Below, in pieces: positions 16,932-25,878 of a stretch of 64,000 nucleotides of DNA. Position numbers and translations under genes: made by a program. This DNA comes from Roseiarcus sp963696665 (GTDB lineage Bacteria; Pseudomonadota; Alphaproteobacteria; Rhizobiales; Beijerinckiaceae), in NCBI GenBank assembly GCA_963696665.1, contig CAVOLE010000040.1, positions 1 to 64,000 of the forward strand, read 5' to 3'. The notes below the pieces were generated by a model. The model worked only from the letters and a program-made list of their open reading frames with translations. It did not search any database and was not told the DNA's origin. Within the stretch, counting starts at the first letter, position 1; the number at the start of each line of letters is the position of its first letter.

Positions 16932-17174
16932 TTATTTTTTGGTCGACGCCTTTTCCAGATATTTAACCGCGTCGCCAACGGTTACAATGGTTTCGGCTTG
17001 GTCGTCGGGAATCTCGACCCCGAATTCTTCTTCAAACGCCATCACCAACTCAACGGTGTCGAGCGAGTTGGCGCCGAGATCGTCAATGAAATTGGCGCTG
17101 TCGACAACCTTGTCGGCCTCCACGCCGAGGTGTTCTACGACGATCTTTTTTACGCGCTCCGCGACATCGCTCAT
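16932..17174 (-). CDS. acpP: Acyl carrier protein
   Basis: The 80-residue protein (MSDVAERVKKIVVEHLGVEA) carries growing acyl chains on a phosphopantetheine arm. The attachment Ser is in LGANSLDTVELVMAFEEEFG. The residue before it is Asn (codon AAC), where most bacterial ACPs have Asp (DSL). The acidic helix II that contacts FabF and FabD is otherwise typical. It lies between fabG and fabF in the usual order. Confidence 0.96.
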   Translation of the reverse strand: MSDVAERVKKIVVEHLGVEADKVVDSANFIDDLGANSLDTVELVMAFEEEFGVEIPDDQAETIVTVGDAVKYLEKASTKK

Positions 17175-17441
17175 GTCATCTTTTCCCTTATGCATCGGGC
17201 TTTGCCGCCCGACTTCTGATCAATTCCCCAATCGACCCTGCCAAGGGCAAGGCCCTTCACTCGGGCGTCCGCTCCCCGCCCCGATGCGGCGACAGGTTCG
17301 CTCGGGCTCGCCGACGCCGACGCTCGGATGATGCGCCCCTCTCGCGCCCTGAGACGAACGCGGTCGATAGCATATCTTTCTGGGCAACGCGAGAGGGCGC
17401 AAATCCCGTCGCGCCGCAGTCTAGCGGGCGAGTCCGAGGCA

Positions 17442-18179
17442 TCAGATCATCGCCATTCCGCCGTTCACATGCAGCGTCTGCCCGGTGATGTAAGCGGCTT
17501 CGGAACTCGCTAAATACACAGCCGCCGCGCCAATCTCCTTGTCGGAACCGAAACGTCCAATCGGTATCGTGGCCATGATTGTGTCGCGCTGTTTCTCATC
17601 CAGCGCGCGCGTCATTGGGCTATCGATAAAGCCAGGCGCAATGCAGTTGACGGTGATGCCCCGCGTCGCGACCTCGGCCGCCAGCGCCTTGGACATGCCG
17701 ATCATGCCGGCCTTCGCAGCAGCGTAGTTTCCTTGCCCTGCATTGCCTTGGACGCCGACAACCGACGTTATGTTTATGATTTGGCCAAAGCGCCGTTTCA
17801 GCATGCCTTTCAGCGCGCCGCGGGACAGGCGGAAGGCCGCGGTCAGATTGATCGCCAGGACTGTATCCCAGTCTGCGTCCTTCATGCGGATGAACAGAGC
17901 GTCGCGGGTGACCCCGGCGTTGTTGACAAGAATGTCGATCGGCCCGAACGCGCTTTCAACGGTCGGCACCAGCGCTTCCACCGCCGCGGCGTCGGAGAGG
18001 TCGCAAGGCGCCACATGGGCCCGCGTCTCAAGTTCGGCGGCCAGCGTTTCCAGCGCCTCGCGCCGGGTGCCGCTGAGGGCGACCGAGGCTCCCTGCGCGT
18101 GCAAGGCGCGCGCGATCGCTTGCCCAAGTCCGCCCGACGCGCCGGTGACGAGCGCAATCCTCCCTGTCAGATCGAACAC
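17442..18179 (-). CDS. fabG: 3-oxoacyl-ACP reductase
   Basis: The 245-residue short-chain dehydrogenase reduces beta-ketoacyl-ACP with NADPH. The cofactor site TGASGGLGQ lies at about residues 12-20. The catalytic Ser-Tyr-Lys set is in NITSVVGVQGNAGQGNYAAAKAG. The best start is GTG 18179 (VFDLTGRIALVTG), which puts the Rossmann motif at its normal distance; a longer ATG frame would overlap the fabD 3' end. It sits between fabD and acpP. Confidence 0.95.
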   Translation of the reverse strand: MFDLTGRIALVTGASGGLGQAIARALHAQGASVALSGTRREALETLAAELETRAHVAPCDLSDAAAVEALVPTVESAFGPIDILVNNAGVTRDALFIRMKDADWDTVLAINLTAAFRLSRGALKGMLKRRFGQIINITSVVGVQGNAGQGNYAAAKAGMIGMSKALAAEVATRGITVNCIAPGFIDSPMTRALDEKQRDTIMATIPIGRFGSDKEIGAAAVYLASSEAAYITGQTLHVNGGMAMI

Positions 18180-18204
18180 CAGCGTCGTCCCTCTCGTCGA
18201 ATTC

Positions 18205-19167
18205 TCACGGGCGCGCCGAGGCGCGGAAGGCGGCGATATCGGCGGGAGCCCCAACGCTGATCGTCGTCGCGCCTTCTGCGATTTGCTTGATGAGGCCGGT
18301 CAAAACTTTGCCCGCGCCGAGTTCGACAAACCGGCTGACGCCGTGCGCGCTCATATAGGTCACGCTCTCGCGCCAGCGAACAGTCGCGGTCACTTGGGCG
18401 ACGAGGCCGGACCGGATCGCCTCGGGGTCGGTAACCGCCTCGGCTTCGACATTTGCGACGAGCGGCGGCTCGGGAGGTCGAATCGCGACGTCCTTCAGCG
18501 CTTCTTTCATCGCCCGCGCCGCCGGCTGCATGAGCGCGCAGTGAAACGGCGCCGAAACAGACAGAAGCAGCGCCCGTTTCGCGCCGGCAAGCTTGGCGAG
18601 GTCCATTGCGCGAGCGACCGCCGAGGTCGTGCCCGAAATGACGACTTGACCGGCGCCGTTGTCATTGGCGACCTGGCAGATCGCGCCGGTGAGATAAAGG
18701 TCGCTCGCCGCTTGTGTCGCGATCTTCACCACCGCTCCGAACTCGAGGCCGAGAATGGCCGCCATCGCGCCTTCGCCCACCGGGACAGCCTTCTGCATCG
18801 CTTCGCCGCGCAGGCGCAAGAGACGCGCCGCGTCTTCGAGAGTGAGCGAACCGGCCGCGCAGAGCGCGGAATATTCGCCGAGCGAATGCCCGGCGACATA
18901 GGCCGCCTCCGAGTATGGATTGAAGCCGGTCTCGGTCTCCAAGACCCTGAGCGCCGCAATACTCACGGCCATGAGCGCCGGCTGGGCGTTCGCGGTCAGC
19001 GTGAGCCGATCCTCAGGCCCCTCGAACATCAAGCGGGAAAGTTTCTGGTCCAATACGCCGTCGACGCGGTTGAAGATCTCGCGGGCGACGCGAAATTCCT
19101 CCGCCAGCGCTTTTCCCATGCCGACCGCCTGGGAGCCTTGACCCGGAAACACCAAGGCCGTCTTCAT
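18205..19167 (-). CDS. fabD: Malonyl-CoA:ACP transacylase
   Basis: The 320-residue enzyme loads malonyl groups onto ACP. It begins MKTALVFPGQGSQAVGMG, the family signature, and has the nucleophile elbow GHSLGEYSALCAAG and the His region APFHCALM. The start was chosen because the FPGQGSQ motif always lies within the first 15 residues. It heads the leftward fab cluster. Confidence 0.96.
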   Translation of the reverse strand: MKTALVFPGQGSQAVGMGKALAEEFRVAREIFNRVDGVLDQKLSRLMFEGPEDRLTLTANAQPALMAVSIAALRVLETETGFNPYSEAAYVAGHSLGEYSALCAAGSLTLEDAARLLRLRGEAMQKAVPVGEGAMAAILGLEFGAVVKIATQAASDLYLTGAICQVANDNGAGQVVISGTTSAVARAMDLAKLAGAKRALLLSVSAPFHCALMQPAARAMKEALKDVAIRPPEPPLVANVEAEAVTDPEAIRSGLVAQVTATVRWRESVTYMSAHGVSRFVELGAGKVLTGLIKQIAEGATTISVGAPADIAAFRASARP

Positions 19168-19280
19168 GAAATCGGTTTCCCCCACGGATGCGAAAGGACG
19201 ATCAGGCTCACGGCCGGCGGTGCACAGACACGGCTCGCGTCGGGCTGTCAAGCGCCGGCTTCGCCCGATAGGAAAGGTGA

Positions 19281-20216
19281 TTAGGCTCGGCTAAACCCGT
19301 ATCGGAATGGGTCCGCCACATCCTCCACCAGCTTGCTTTCGGCGCAGATGAACGCGCGTCCGCTGATGCGCGGAAGAACGCCGCCGGTCGGACCCGGTTC
19401 GAAGCTCAAGCGAAAGCGGCTGCCGATGATGCTCTCCTGCACCCAGACTTCGCCAGGCCGCAACTTTCCGTCGGCGTGGAGGCAAGCAAGCTTGGCGCTG
19501 GTTCCGGTCCCACACGGCGAGCGGTCATAGGCCCCGCCGGGGCAGAGCACGAAATTGCGGCTGTTTGCGTCGATGGATCGCGCCGGGGCGAAGAACTCGA
19601 TGTGGTCGATCAGGGCGCCGTCCTTGCCGCGGACGCCCTGGGCTTGAAGCGCGTCGCGTATCGCGGTCGCGGCTTGCGTCAAGGGACCCACGTTTTCGAG
19701 CACGAGGTCGCACGGCGCGAACGAGGTGAGGAAGAACCAGTTGCCGCCCCAGGCCAGGTCCCCGCGCACGACGCCGAGACCCGGCGCCTCGACCTCGACC
19801 CCTTCGGCGAAACGGTAGCTCTCGACATTCTCGACCGTCGCTGTGCAGCTATCGATCAGCTCCACGCCGACGAGGCCGACCGGGGTCTCGAAGCGATGGC
19901 GCCCAGGCTCGAGCCGGCCCATATGCGCAAGCGTCACGGCAAGGCCGATCGTGCCGTGGCCGCACATGCCGATATATCCGACATTGTTGAAGAAAATAAC
20001 GCCGGCGGCGCATGAGGAATCGTGGGGTTTGCACAAGAGCGCCCCAACGATCGCGTCGTGCCCGTGCGGCTCGTTGACCGCGAAGCGGCGGAGATGATCG
20101 AACTCGCGGGCGAAGCGTGCGCGGCGCTCATGAAGCGGACCGTCGCCCAGCGGCGGGCCGCCATCCACGATGACGCGGGTGGGCTCGCCCTCGGTATGGG
20201 AATCGATGACCCGCAT
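19281..20216 (-). CDS. Proline racemase family, probable 4-hydroxyproline 2-epimerase
   Basis: The 311-residue protein has both catalytic cysteines of racemase/epimerase members: MCGHGT in the N-terminal half and SPCGTGTSAK in the C-terminal half. Dehydratase members replace one Cys with Thr, so an epimerase is favoured. Hydroxyproline epimerases turn trans-4-hydroxy-L-proline into cis-4-hydroxy-D-proline. The start MRVIDSHTEGEPTRV is the usual one. It lies 4 bases after a DapA-family gene that would supply a later step of the same pathway. Confidence 0.88.
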   Translation of the reverse strand: MRVIDSHTEGEPTRVIVDGGPPLGDGPLHERRARFAREFDHLRRFAVNEPHGHDAIVGALLCKPHDSSCAAGVIFFNNVGYIGMCGHGTIGLAVTLAHMGRLEPGRHRFETPVGLVGVELIDSCTATVENVESYRFAEGVEVEAPGLGVVRGDLAWGGNWFFLTSFAPCDLVLENVGPLTQAATAIRDALQAQGVRGKDGALIDHIEFFAPARSIDANSRNFVLCPGGAYDRSPCGTGTSAKLACLHADGKLRPGEVWVQESIIGSRFRLSFEPGPTGGVLPRISGRAFICAESKLVEDVADPFRYGFSRA

Positions 20217-20220
20217 GGGC

Positions 20221-21162
20221 TCAGTCCTTCGCGCCGGGCCAGGAGGCCCACCAGGCGCGGAACGTCGTGAAGCGCCGCTTCGCCATGCCCTCCTGCGATG
20301 GGCTGAGCGCATCGAAGTCATTCAAGTGCCACGCATATTCGTCATGTCCCGCCAGTGTCATCAGGCGCTTGAAATAGAGCACGAGGTCGACGCCCTCGTC
20401 GAAAATCGAGAGCGGCTCGAGCGCGCTCTCAAGCTCCAGCGCAAGGCGGCGGGCTTGGGCGTCGCCCCTGGCGGCGCGATCACTAAGCTCGACCAGACGC
20501 AACACCTCGCGCGGCAGCACGTTGCCGATGCCGGTGATGGCGCCGCAGGCGCCGCAATTGACAAAGCCGTGGAACACCTGGGTGTCGACCCCGACCATCA
20601 GCGCGATGTCGTCCGAACGCCCAGCGATATGCTCTGCGGCGTAGCTCAGCGACTCCGCGCCGCCGAACTCCTTGAACCCGACCAGGTGGGGATAGTCTTT
20701 GCGCAGTTCGAAGAAGAGCTCCGCCCGCGTCTGGAAGCCGTAATAGGGGCTGTTGTAGATGACCGAAGGCAAGTCGACCGCCGCCTCGAGCACGCGGGAA
20801 AAGTGGCCGCGCTGGGCCGCGGTGGACGAGCCGCGCGAGAGGACGCGCGGGATGATCATGAGTCCGCGTGCGCCCTTTTTCTTTGCGTGACGCGCGAGCG
20901 CCGCGGCCTCAACGGTGTTCTGCGCGCCTGTGCCGACGATGACCGGCAGGCCGGCCTCCGCCAAACGTTCGACGCCCTCCATCCGCTCACCGATCGTAAG
21001 CAGCGGCCAGTCGCCCATCGAGCCGCAATAGACGAGCCCCGACATTCCGGCGCCGACAAGATGCTTTCCCATCTTCACAAGCGCGTCGAAGTCTGGCCGC
21101 CGGTCGGGGCCGCAGGGCGTCATGAGCGCCGGGATCGTTCCGGAAAAGACTTGCGACGGCAT
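20221..21162 (-). CDS. DapA-family lyase, probable pyrroline-4-hydroxy-2-carboxylate deaminase
   Basis: The 313-residue TIM-barrel protein belongs to the dihydrodipicolinate synthase superfamily: GTIPALMTPCGPD at the start, GLVYCGSMGDWPLLT, VIYNSPYYG with the family Tyr, and LVGFKEFGG with the Schiff-base Lys. Paired with a hydroxyproline epimerase, the likely reaction is deamination of 1-pyrroline-4-hydroxy-2-carboxylate to 2-oxoglutarate semialdehyde. The start MPSQVFSG has AGGGAG eight bases upstream; the next ATG upstream lacks one. The D-hydroxyproline oxidase and semialdehyde dehydrogenase genes are not in this window. Confidence 0.8.
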   Translation of the reverse strand: MPSQVFSGTIPALMTPCGPDRRPDFDALVKMGKHLVGAGMSGLVYCGSMGDWPLLTIGERMEGVERLAEAGLPVIVGTGAQNTVEAAALARHAKKKGARGLMIIPRVLSRGSSTAAQRGHFSRVLEAAVDLPSVIYNSPYYGFQTRAELFFELRKDYPHLVGFKEFGGAESLSYAAEHIAGRSDDIALMVGVDTQVFHGFVNCGACGAITGIGNVLPREVLRLVELSDRAARGDAQARRLALELESALEPLSIFDEGVDLVLYFKRLMTLAGHDEYAWHLNDFDALSPSQEGMAKRRFTTFRAWWASWPGAKD

Positions 21163-21249
21163 CTTGGGGCTCCCTAAAGTCGGGGTTTCGCTTATTTCCA
21201 TATTCGCACGTCTTGGGCTCCCGTTCTTGATGAAAAGGCAGGCCAGGGT

Positions 21250-22053
21250 TTGAAAACCAGCACAATGGCGCCGCCCGCGAACGAGCGTGATCCGGCTGCG
21301 GCGCTCGCCGCCGTCCTTCGACGGCCCTTCCCGGGAATCGAGCTCTTCGACCGGATCCCCGACACCGTCTTCTTCATCAAGGATCGCGAGGCGCGGTACG
21401 TGGCGGTCAACGAAACGCTCGCGCAGCGCTGCAAGTTCGCTGACAGACAGGCGCTGATCGGCCGCAAGGCGAGCGAGGTCTTCGCTGCGCCGCTCGGCGA
21501 GCGGTTCGAGGCGCAGGATCTCAAGGTCATCGCCGAAGGGCTTTCGATCCGGGGCAAGATGGAGCTTCATCTCTATCCGAACGGTAGCGAGGGCTGGTGT
21601 TTGACCTGGAAGGAGCCGCTGATCGACCCGTCCGGGGTCATTCGCGGCCTCGCAGGCATTTCGCGCGACGCCCCGGCTTTGTCGGGATCGGCGCCGGTCT
21701 CGAGGGCGCTTTCAGCGACGCTCGCCTATGTCGACGACCATCTCGGTGAGCCCTTGCGCATTCCAGACCTCGCGCGACGAGCCGGCCTTTCGCCGTTCCA
21801 GTTCGATCAGAGAATAAGGGCTCTGTTCGGCCTCTCCGCCGGGCAATATCTGTCGCGGCTCCGCATCGACCGGGCCTGCGATCGGCTGAGGCATACCGAC
21901 GCCCCGTTGAGCGAATTGGCGCTCGAATGCGGCTATGCCGACCAGGCGGCGTTCACCCGCCAATTCCATAAATCGGTTGGCCTCACGCCGGGTGCGTATC
22001 GGGTCGCGAGGGCCCGCGGCCACAAGCGGGCGCTCATCGAGGCGCGGGCCTGA
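21250..22053 (+). CDS. AraC-family regulator with N-terminal PAS domain
   Basis: The 267-residue protein has a PAS-like sensor (about 35-145; FDRIPDTVFFIKDREARYVA, then IGRKASEVF) and a C-terminal AraC HTH pair (about 160-258; LGEPLRIPDLARRAGLSPFQ and LALECGYADQAAFTRQFHK). It is divergent from the hydroxyproline genes with an 87-base gap, so it is probably their activator responding to hydroxyproline or a catabolite. Confidence 0.85.
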   Translation: MKTSTMAPPANERDPAAALAAVLRRPFPGIELFDRIPDTVFFIKDREARYVAVNETLAQRCKFADRQALIGRKASEVFAAPLGERFEAQDLKVIAEGLSIRGKMELHLYPNGSEGWCLTWKEPLIDPSGVIRGLAGISRDAPALSGSAPVSRALSATLAYVDDHLGEPLRIPDLARRAGLSPFQFDQRIRALFGLSAGQYLSRLRIDRACDRLRHTDAPLSELALECGYADQAAFTRQFHKSVGLTPGAYRVARARGHKRALIEARA

Positions 22054-22198
22054 TCAGCTATTCGTTTGGCGCGCCTCGGTTCCGTCTAAACGCATGACGC
22101 GCACGGTCATTCGGACGACACGCAACGCACCTCTACTGACCCTCTGACGGATTGCAGCCCTGTCGCGCGGATCCGTTTTTCCAGCGGGGAGACAACTG

Positions 22199-22744
22199 AT
22201 GAAGCTCGCCACAACGTTTGCCGCCGTGATGATCGCCGGTTTGCCCCTCGGCGCGGCGCTCGAGCCGGCCAGCGCCAAAGTCTTCGACTGGTCGCTGACC
22301 GGAACCCTTCCCAGCCTCGGCGGTGTTCCGTTCCCGGGAAGCGGGACGATCGATGCATCGCCAACCGGAAGCGCGGGCGTCTGGGCGATCGATAGCATCA
22401 CGGGAATCGTCAACGGCAGCGAGATAACCGGCACAAGCATGTTTCACGGCGCGGACAACCTGCTGTTCACGAATGGGTTTGCGTTCACCAGCGCTGTCGG
22501 CATCTCGCTTGTGACCGCCGCCGGTCAAAGCATAAATATCTTCAGCTTCGCCGGGCAGATGACGCCGCCGACCGGAAACGCCTATGGCGAATTGACTTCG
22601 AACCCCGGCGCGTTTGGCGTGGGGACATTCACGCTGACTGCCGTTCCGGAAGCCTCGACTTGGGCGATGATGCTGGTCGGATTCGCCGGGCTCGGCATTG
22701 CGGGCTATCGCGTCTCGCAAAAGCGGAGCGCCGCAGCGGCGTAG
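22199..22744 (+). CDS. PEPxxWA-CTERM exported protein
   Basis: The 181-residue protein has a Sec signal (MKLATTFAAVMIAGLPLGAA) and a C-terminal exosortase-type sorting signal: PEASTWA, a hydrophobic helix (MMLVGFAGLGIAGY) and a basic tail. Such proteins are cut and exported by an exosortase system and often belong to exopolysaccharide or biofilm loci. The middle is Gly/Ser/Thr-rich beta sequence without cysteines. No exosortase gene is present here. A strong hairpin follows the stop. Confidence 0.85.
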   Translation: MKLATTFAAVMIAGLPLGAALEPASAKVFDWSLTGTLPSLGGVPFPGSGTIDASPTGSAGVWAIDSITGIVNGSEITGTSMFHGADNLLFTNGFAFTSAVGISLVTAAGQSINIFSFAGQMTPPTGNAYGELTSNPGAFGVGTFTLTAVPEASTWAMMLVGFAGLGIAGYRVSQKRSAAAA

Positions 22745-22784
22745 CCTATCCTCCGGGAACCCCAGCTTCGCGGATGCCTGGGGG

Positions 22785-22817
22785 CCCCGCCCAGCAGGGA
22801 GGGAGCACTGGGCGGGG
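22785..22817 (+). terminator. Hairpin after the PEP-CTERM gene
   Basis: CCCCGCCCAG (22785-22794) pairs with CTGGGCGGGG (22808-22817) around a 13-base loop, 40 bases past the stop. There is no U-tract, so it is a stem-only terminator or mRNA stabiliser. Confidence 0.5.
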
Positions 22818-22883
22818 CGTAGCGCGCGGAGCTGGAGGACCCCACGCCTCGTCCGAATGTTGCAGCGCCCAGTGACGACATAA

Positions 22884-24454
22884 TGACGCAAAAAGGGCGG
22901 CTTCGGCCGCCCTCAGACCGCTGACAAACCCCGTCATTGTTCGGCGGGGTTTGTTTTTTTTGTGGGGGAGTGGGCGGGTGGAGCGCCGGGCCTTGCTGTC
23001 TCAGGCTGTGGGGGCGAGCCGTGTGGCGGCGGAGAGGGCGATCTTCTTCATGTTCTGCGCGGCGGCGGCCATCAGGCATTGACACTGGACCCGCACGAGG
23101 CCGCGGAACCGGGCGTAGCGATGGCCGAAGAGCTGCTTGGCGTCGGCGAAGGATCGCTCCACTGTCTCCTTGCGCCGCGCGTAGACGCGCTTGCCCCAAT
23201 CGGTGAGGCGGCGGGCGTCCGTGCGCTCGCGCGCGTCCTGCCAGACATGGCGGGTGATGGTCCGCTCGGCCTTGCCGTTCGTCGTGCACGAGGCGAGCTG
23301 CGGGCAAGCCGAGCAGATCTTTCGATCCGAGCGATAATGGCGATAGCCGTCGCGGTCGGTCAGCGCATAGGTCAAGGGCTGGCCTTGCGGGCAGCGATAG
23401 ACGTCGTTCTCGCGATCGTAAGCGAACCGGCTTCGGCGCATCATGCCCGGCCTCGGCGGGGTCGGCGCGCGATAGCCGGTGACGCCGGCGATCCCCCGGT
23501 CTTCAAGGCCCTTGGCGATGGCGGCGGAGGCGTAGCCTGCGTCCAGCCCGACCGCCGTCACCGCTAAGCCGAAGCGCTCGCGCTGCCGATCGAGCCGTTC
23601 AAGATAGGGAATGCTGTCGTGGACATTGGCGGGCGTGGCGTAGGTGTCGGTGATGAGGCCAAGGCGTCCATCGACAGTGCGGTGGTCGAGATAGAAGAAG
23701 CCCTTCGGCTTGCCGTCCCGCACCATGTAGCCGGCTTGCGGGTCGCTCCGGCTGACCTTGGTCTCCTTCACCTCCGGCTCGCGCGGCGCGGGCGCGAGCG
23801 GCTTAAGCCGGTGCGCGGCGCGATCCTCCTCGACCGCCGCGTCAAGCGCCTCCCAATAGGCCGCTCGCGACTTGGCTGCGGGCTCAAGATCGAACTTGTT
23901 CTTGTTGGCGCTGGCCTTGAGATGGGTCGAATTGGTGTAGAGCGTCGTTCCCTCAATCAGGCCAAGCGCCATCGCCTGCTCGACAATGCGGTCGAAAATC
24001 GCCTGCGGGATCGAAGCGTCCTGATAACGCCGCCTTCGGTTCTGGCTCAGCGTCGAGGCGTCGAACACCGGATCGGTCAGTTTGAGCCCGAGAAACCAGC
24101 GATAGGCGACGTTGACCTCGATCTCGCGGATAAGCTGCCGCTCCGAACGGACGCCGAACAGATAGCCGACGAACAGGGCCTTGAACATCAGCGTCGGATC
24201 GAGCGGCGGGCGCCCGTTGTCGGCGCAGTAGAGCGGCGCCGTCAGATCGTGAATGAAGGAAAAATCGACCGCCGCCTCAATCTTGCGAACAAGGTGATCG
24301 GCCGGAACCAGCTGCTCCAGGCTAACGATCTCAAGCGAAGTCTGAACCGGGCCAGGACGACGAATCATAGCCAACTCAATCAAAAACCCCTGGCCAAAGC
24401 CAGGGGTTTGTCAGCGGTCTGAAGGGCCGCCGCGAGGCGGCCCTTCATGCGTCA
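22884..24454 (-). mobile_element. IS1182-family element with hairpin-bearing ends
   Basis: The two ends are inverted copies of about 50 bases: TGACGCA, then a GC hairpin, then CAGACCGCTGACAAACCCC. Just inside each end lies a second hairpin: AAACCCC...GGGGTTT plus a T-run on the left (22926-22960), and AAACCCCTGGC/GCCAGGGGTTT on the right (24385-24409). One transposase fills the interior. No clear target duplication is visible, so the exact outer limits are uncertain. Confidence 0.8.
23001..24368 (-). CDS. IS1182-family transposase
   Basis: The 455-residue DDE transposase is uninterrupted. It begins MIRRPGPVQTSLEIVSLEQL, has the family N-terminal block (PPLDPTLMFKALFVGYLFG), catalytic segments GLITDTYATPANVHDS and VGLDAGYASAA, a Cys pair (CSACPQLASC) and the Glu segment RRKETVERSFADAK. 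It is the only intact transposase in the window, so this IS may still move. An upstream TTG at 24383 is an alternative start. Confidence 0.93.
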   Translation of the reverse strand: MIRRPGPVQTSLEIVSLEQLVPADHLVRKIEAAVDFSFIHDLTAPLYCADNGRPPLDPTLMFKALFVGYLFGVRSERQLIREIEVNVAYRWFLGLKLTDPVFDASTLSQNRRRRYQDASIPQAIFDRIVEQAMALGLIEGTTLYTNSTHLKASANKNKFDLEPAAKSRAAYWEALDAAVEEDRAAHRLKPLAPAPREPEVKETKVSRSDPQAGYMVRDGKPKGFFYLDHRTVDGRLGLITDTYATPANVHDSIPYLERLDRQRERFGLAVTAVGLDAGYASAAIAKGLEDRGIAGVTGYRAPTPPRPGMMRRSRFAYDRENDVYRCPQGQPLTYALTDRDGYRHYRSDRKICSACPQLASCTTNGKAERTITRHVWQDARERTDARRLTDWGKRVYARRKETVERSFADAKQLFGHRYARFRGLVRVQCQCLMAAAAQNMKKIALSAATRLAPTA

Positions 24455-24468
24455 AGGGGCTCGCCAAA

Positions 24469-24651
24469 TCACCTGTCGTTGGCGTGCTTGACAGCGTCTT
24501 TCGCGTTGCCGAGGGCTTGACGGGTCTCGCCCTTCGCCTTGTCCATCTTTCCTTCGGCCTGCATACCCTTGTCGTCCATCATCTTGCCGGCGGCGTCTTT
24601 CACGGCGCCTTTAGCCTTGTCAGCCGCGCCTTTGATATGTTCTTTGTCCAT
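24469..24651 (-). CDS. CsbD-family stress protein
   Basis: The 60-residue protein (MDKEHIKGAADKAKGAVKDA) is hydrophilic, rich in Lys, Ala, Asp and Gly, with the repeating KGxxxxA pattern of CsbD proteins, which are general-stress proteins of unknown mechanism. AGGAGG lies 6 bases before the ATG. Its stop lies 14 bases from the IS1182 right end. Confidence 0.85.
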   Translation of the reverse strand: MDKEHIKGAADKAKGAVKDAAGKMMDDKGMQAEGKMDKAKGETRQALGNAKDAVKHANDR

Positions 24652-24849
24652 GATAGCCTCCTTTGAGAGCCGCCAGACAAACGCAGGGCGCACGCCCTAG
24701 GTTCCAACGGTTTGCCTGGGGGTTCTGATCGGCGATTGTCCGAACGGTCGCTGGCTTACGAAATCCCCCTCTCTCTGGGCTGGAACGATGATAGGGATGC
24801 TGCTCGGCCCGCGACAATTCGCTAGGGCGGGCGGCTGTGCGAGGAACGG

Positions 24850-25263
24850 ATGACGGCGGCGCCAGGAAAATCCTGCGGGTCCTGCACAATGTGCTGCTCC
24901 GCGCTGGAGATCGACTATTTTAGGAAGCCCGCGGGGCCCAAGTGCGTCAATTGCCGCTCTGGCGGCTGCGCGATCTATGCCGAGCGCCCGGAGGTCTGCC
25001 GCGACTTCGAGTGCGAATGGCTGACGCTTCGCGATCTGTCGCGTCAATTGCGCCCGGATCTTGTCGGAACGATCCTGATGGAGGACGCGGACAGCGACGA
25101 ATATCGCGCCGTTTGCGCCCCGGAGAAGCCGATGGCCTGGCGCCATCCGCTCGTCTTCGCGCATCTCGTCGCCAAGGCTAAGTCCGGGCGGATTGTCGTG
25201 GCGAAGGCGGGGCTCGCCTCGTGGCGGATTTTCGGTTCGGGCGAATGGGGACCGACGGTCTGA
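24850..25263 (+). CDS. YkgJ-like Cys-cluster protein
   Basis: The 137-residue protein has the family's Cys pattern: CGSCTMCCSAL near the N-terminus, CVNCRSGGCAIYAERPEVCRDFECEW in two parts (CVNCRSGGCAIY and RPEVCRDFECEW). Such proteins probably bind zinc or an Fe-S cluster; function is unknown. It is a single gene between csbD and glnB. Confidence 0.75.
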   Translation: MTAAPGKSCGSCTMCCSALEIDYFRKPAGPKCVNCRSGGCAIYAERPEVCRDFECEWLTLRDLSRQLRPDLVGTILMEDADSDEYRAVCAPEKPMAWRHPLVFAHLVAKAKSGRIVVAKAGLASWRIFGSGEWGPTV

Positions 25264-25460
25264 TCGATTAAGCGCCGGAATGCTCATTGAAGAGGCGCCG
25301 CAGCGCTCGGTTCGCTTGTCGTGACGGTTAAGCCGGCGCTGGTGGCGCGATCGATTGTCCGATGCTATTGACCCTCCCGGCCGCGCCGACCCTGCCGCGC
25401 CGCCACCTGGGGCCTTGGATCGGCGCGGCCGACCCGCGGGAATGAAGGAGTTTCGCCGAA

Positions 25461-25799
25461 ATGAAGAAGATCGAGGCGATCATCAAGCCGTTCAAACTCG
25501 ACGAAGTGAAGGAGGCGCTGCAGGAGGCCGGAATTCAGGGCATCACCGTCCTCGAAGCGAAAGGCTTCGGCCGGCAAAAGGGACATACCGAGCTTTACCG
25601 GGGGGCCGAGTACGTCGTCGACTTTCTCCCCAAAGTGAAGATCGAAGTCGTTGTGTCGGACGAAAATCTCCGTCCGGCGATCGAGGCGATCCGCGCGGCG
25701 GCGCAAACCGGCCGCATCGGCGATGGCAAGATATTTGTATCGCAGATTGAGGAAGCCATCCGAATCCGCACCGGGGAGACTGGCGCAGATGCGGTCTAA
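25461..25799 (+). CDS. glnB: Nitrogen regulatory protein P-II
   Basis: The 112-residue trimeric signal protein reports 2-oxoglutarate and nitrogen status. The N-terminus MKKIEAIIKPFKLDEVKEAL and the T-loop RGAEYVVDFLPK with the uridylylated Tyr are clear, as is the C-terminal signature GRIGDGKIFV. It is followed by glnA after 79 bases, the usual alphaproteobacterial glnBA operon. GAAGGAG precedes the start. Confidence 0.97.
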   Translation: MKKIEAIIKPFKLDEVKEALQEAGIQGITVLEAKGFGRQKGHTELYRGAEYVVDFLPKVKIEVVVSDENLRPAIEAIRAAAQTGRIGDGKIFVSQIEEAIRIRTGETGADAV

Positions 25800-25878
25800 A
25801 GGCGTTTCGGGCTGACGAGGGCGCCCAGCCATCCCATGGGCGGGCAAGCAGAAGTTCATCATTGAGGAAGGGCAAAGC

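Noticed and set aside
21163..21570. 136-residue N-terminal extension of the DapA-family protein
   Set aside because: It lies antisense to the start of the AraC regulator and has no homology-like features; MPSQVFSG has a good ribosome site.
25330..25360. Possible sigma-54 promoter (TGGCGCG...TTGTC) before glnB
   Set aside because: The spacing between the GG and the downstream element is off by one and the GC dinucleotide is missing.
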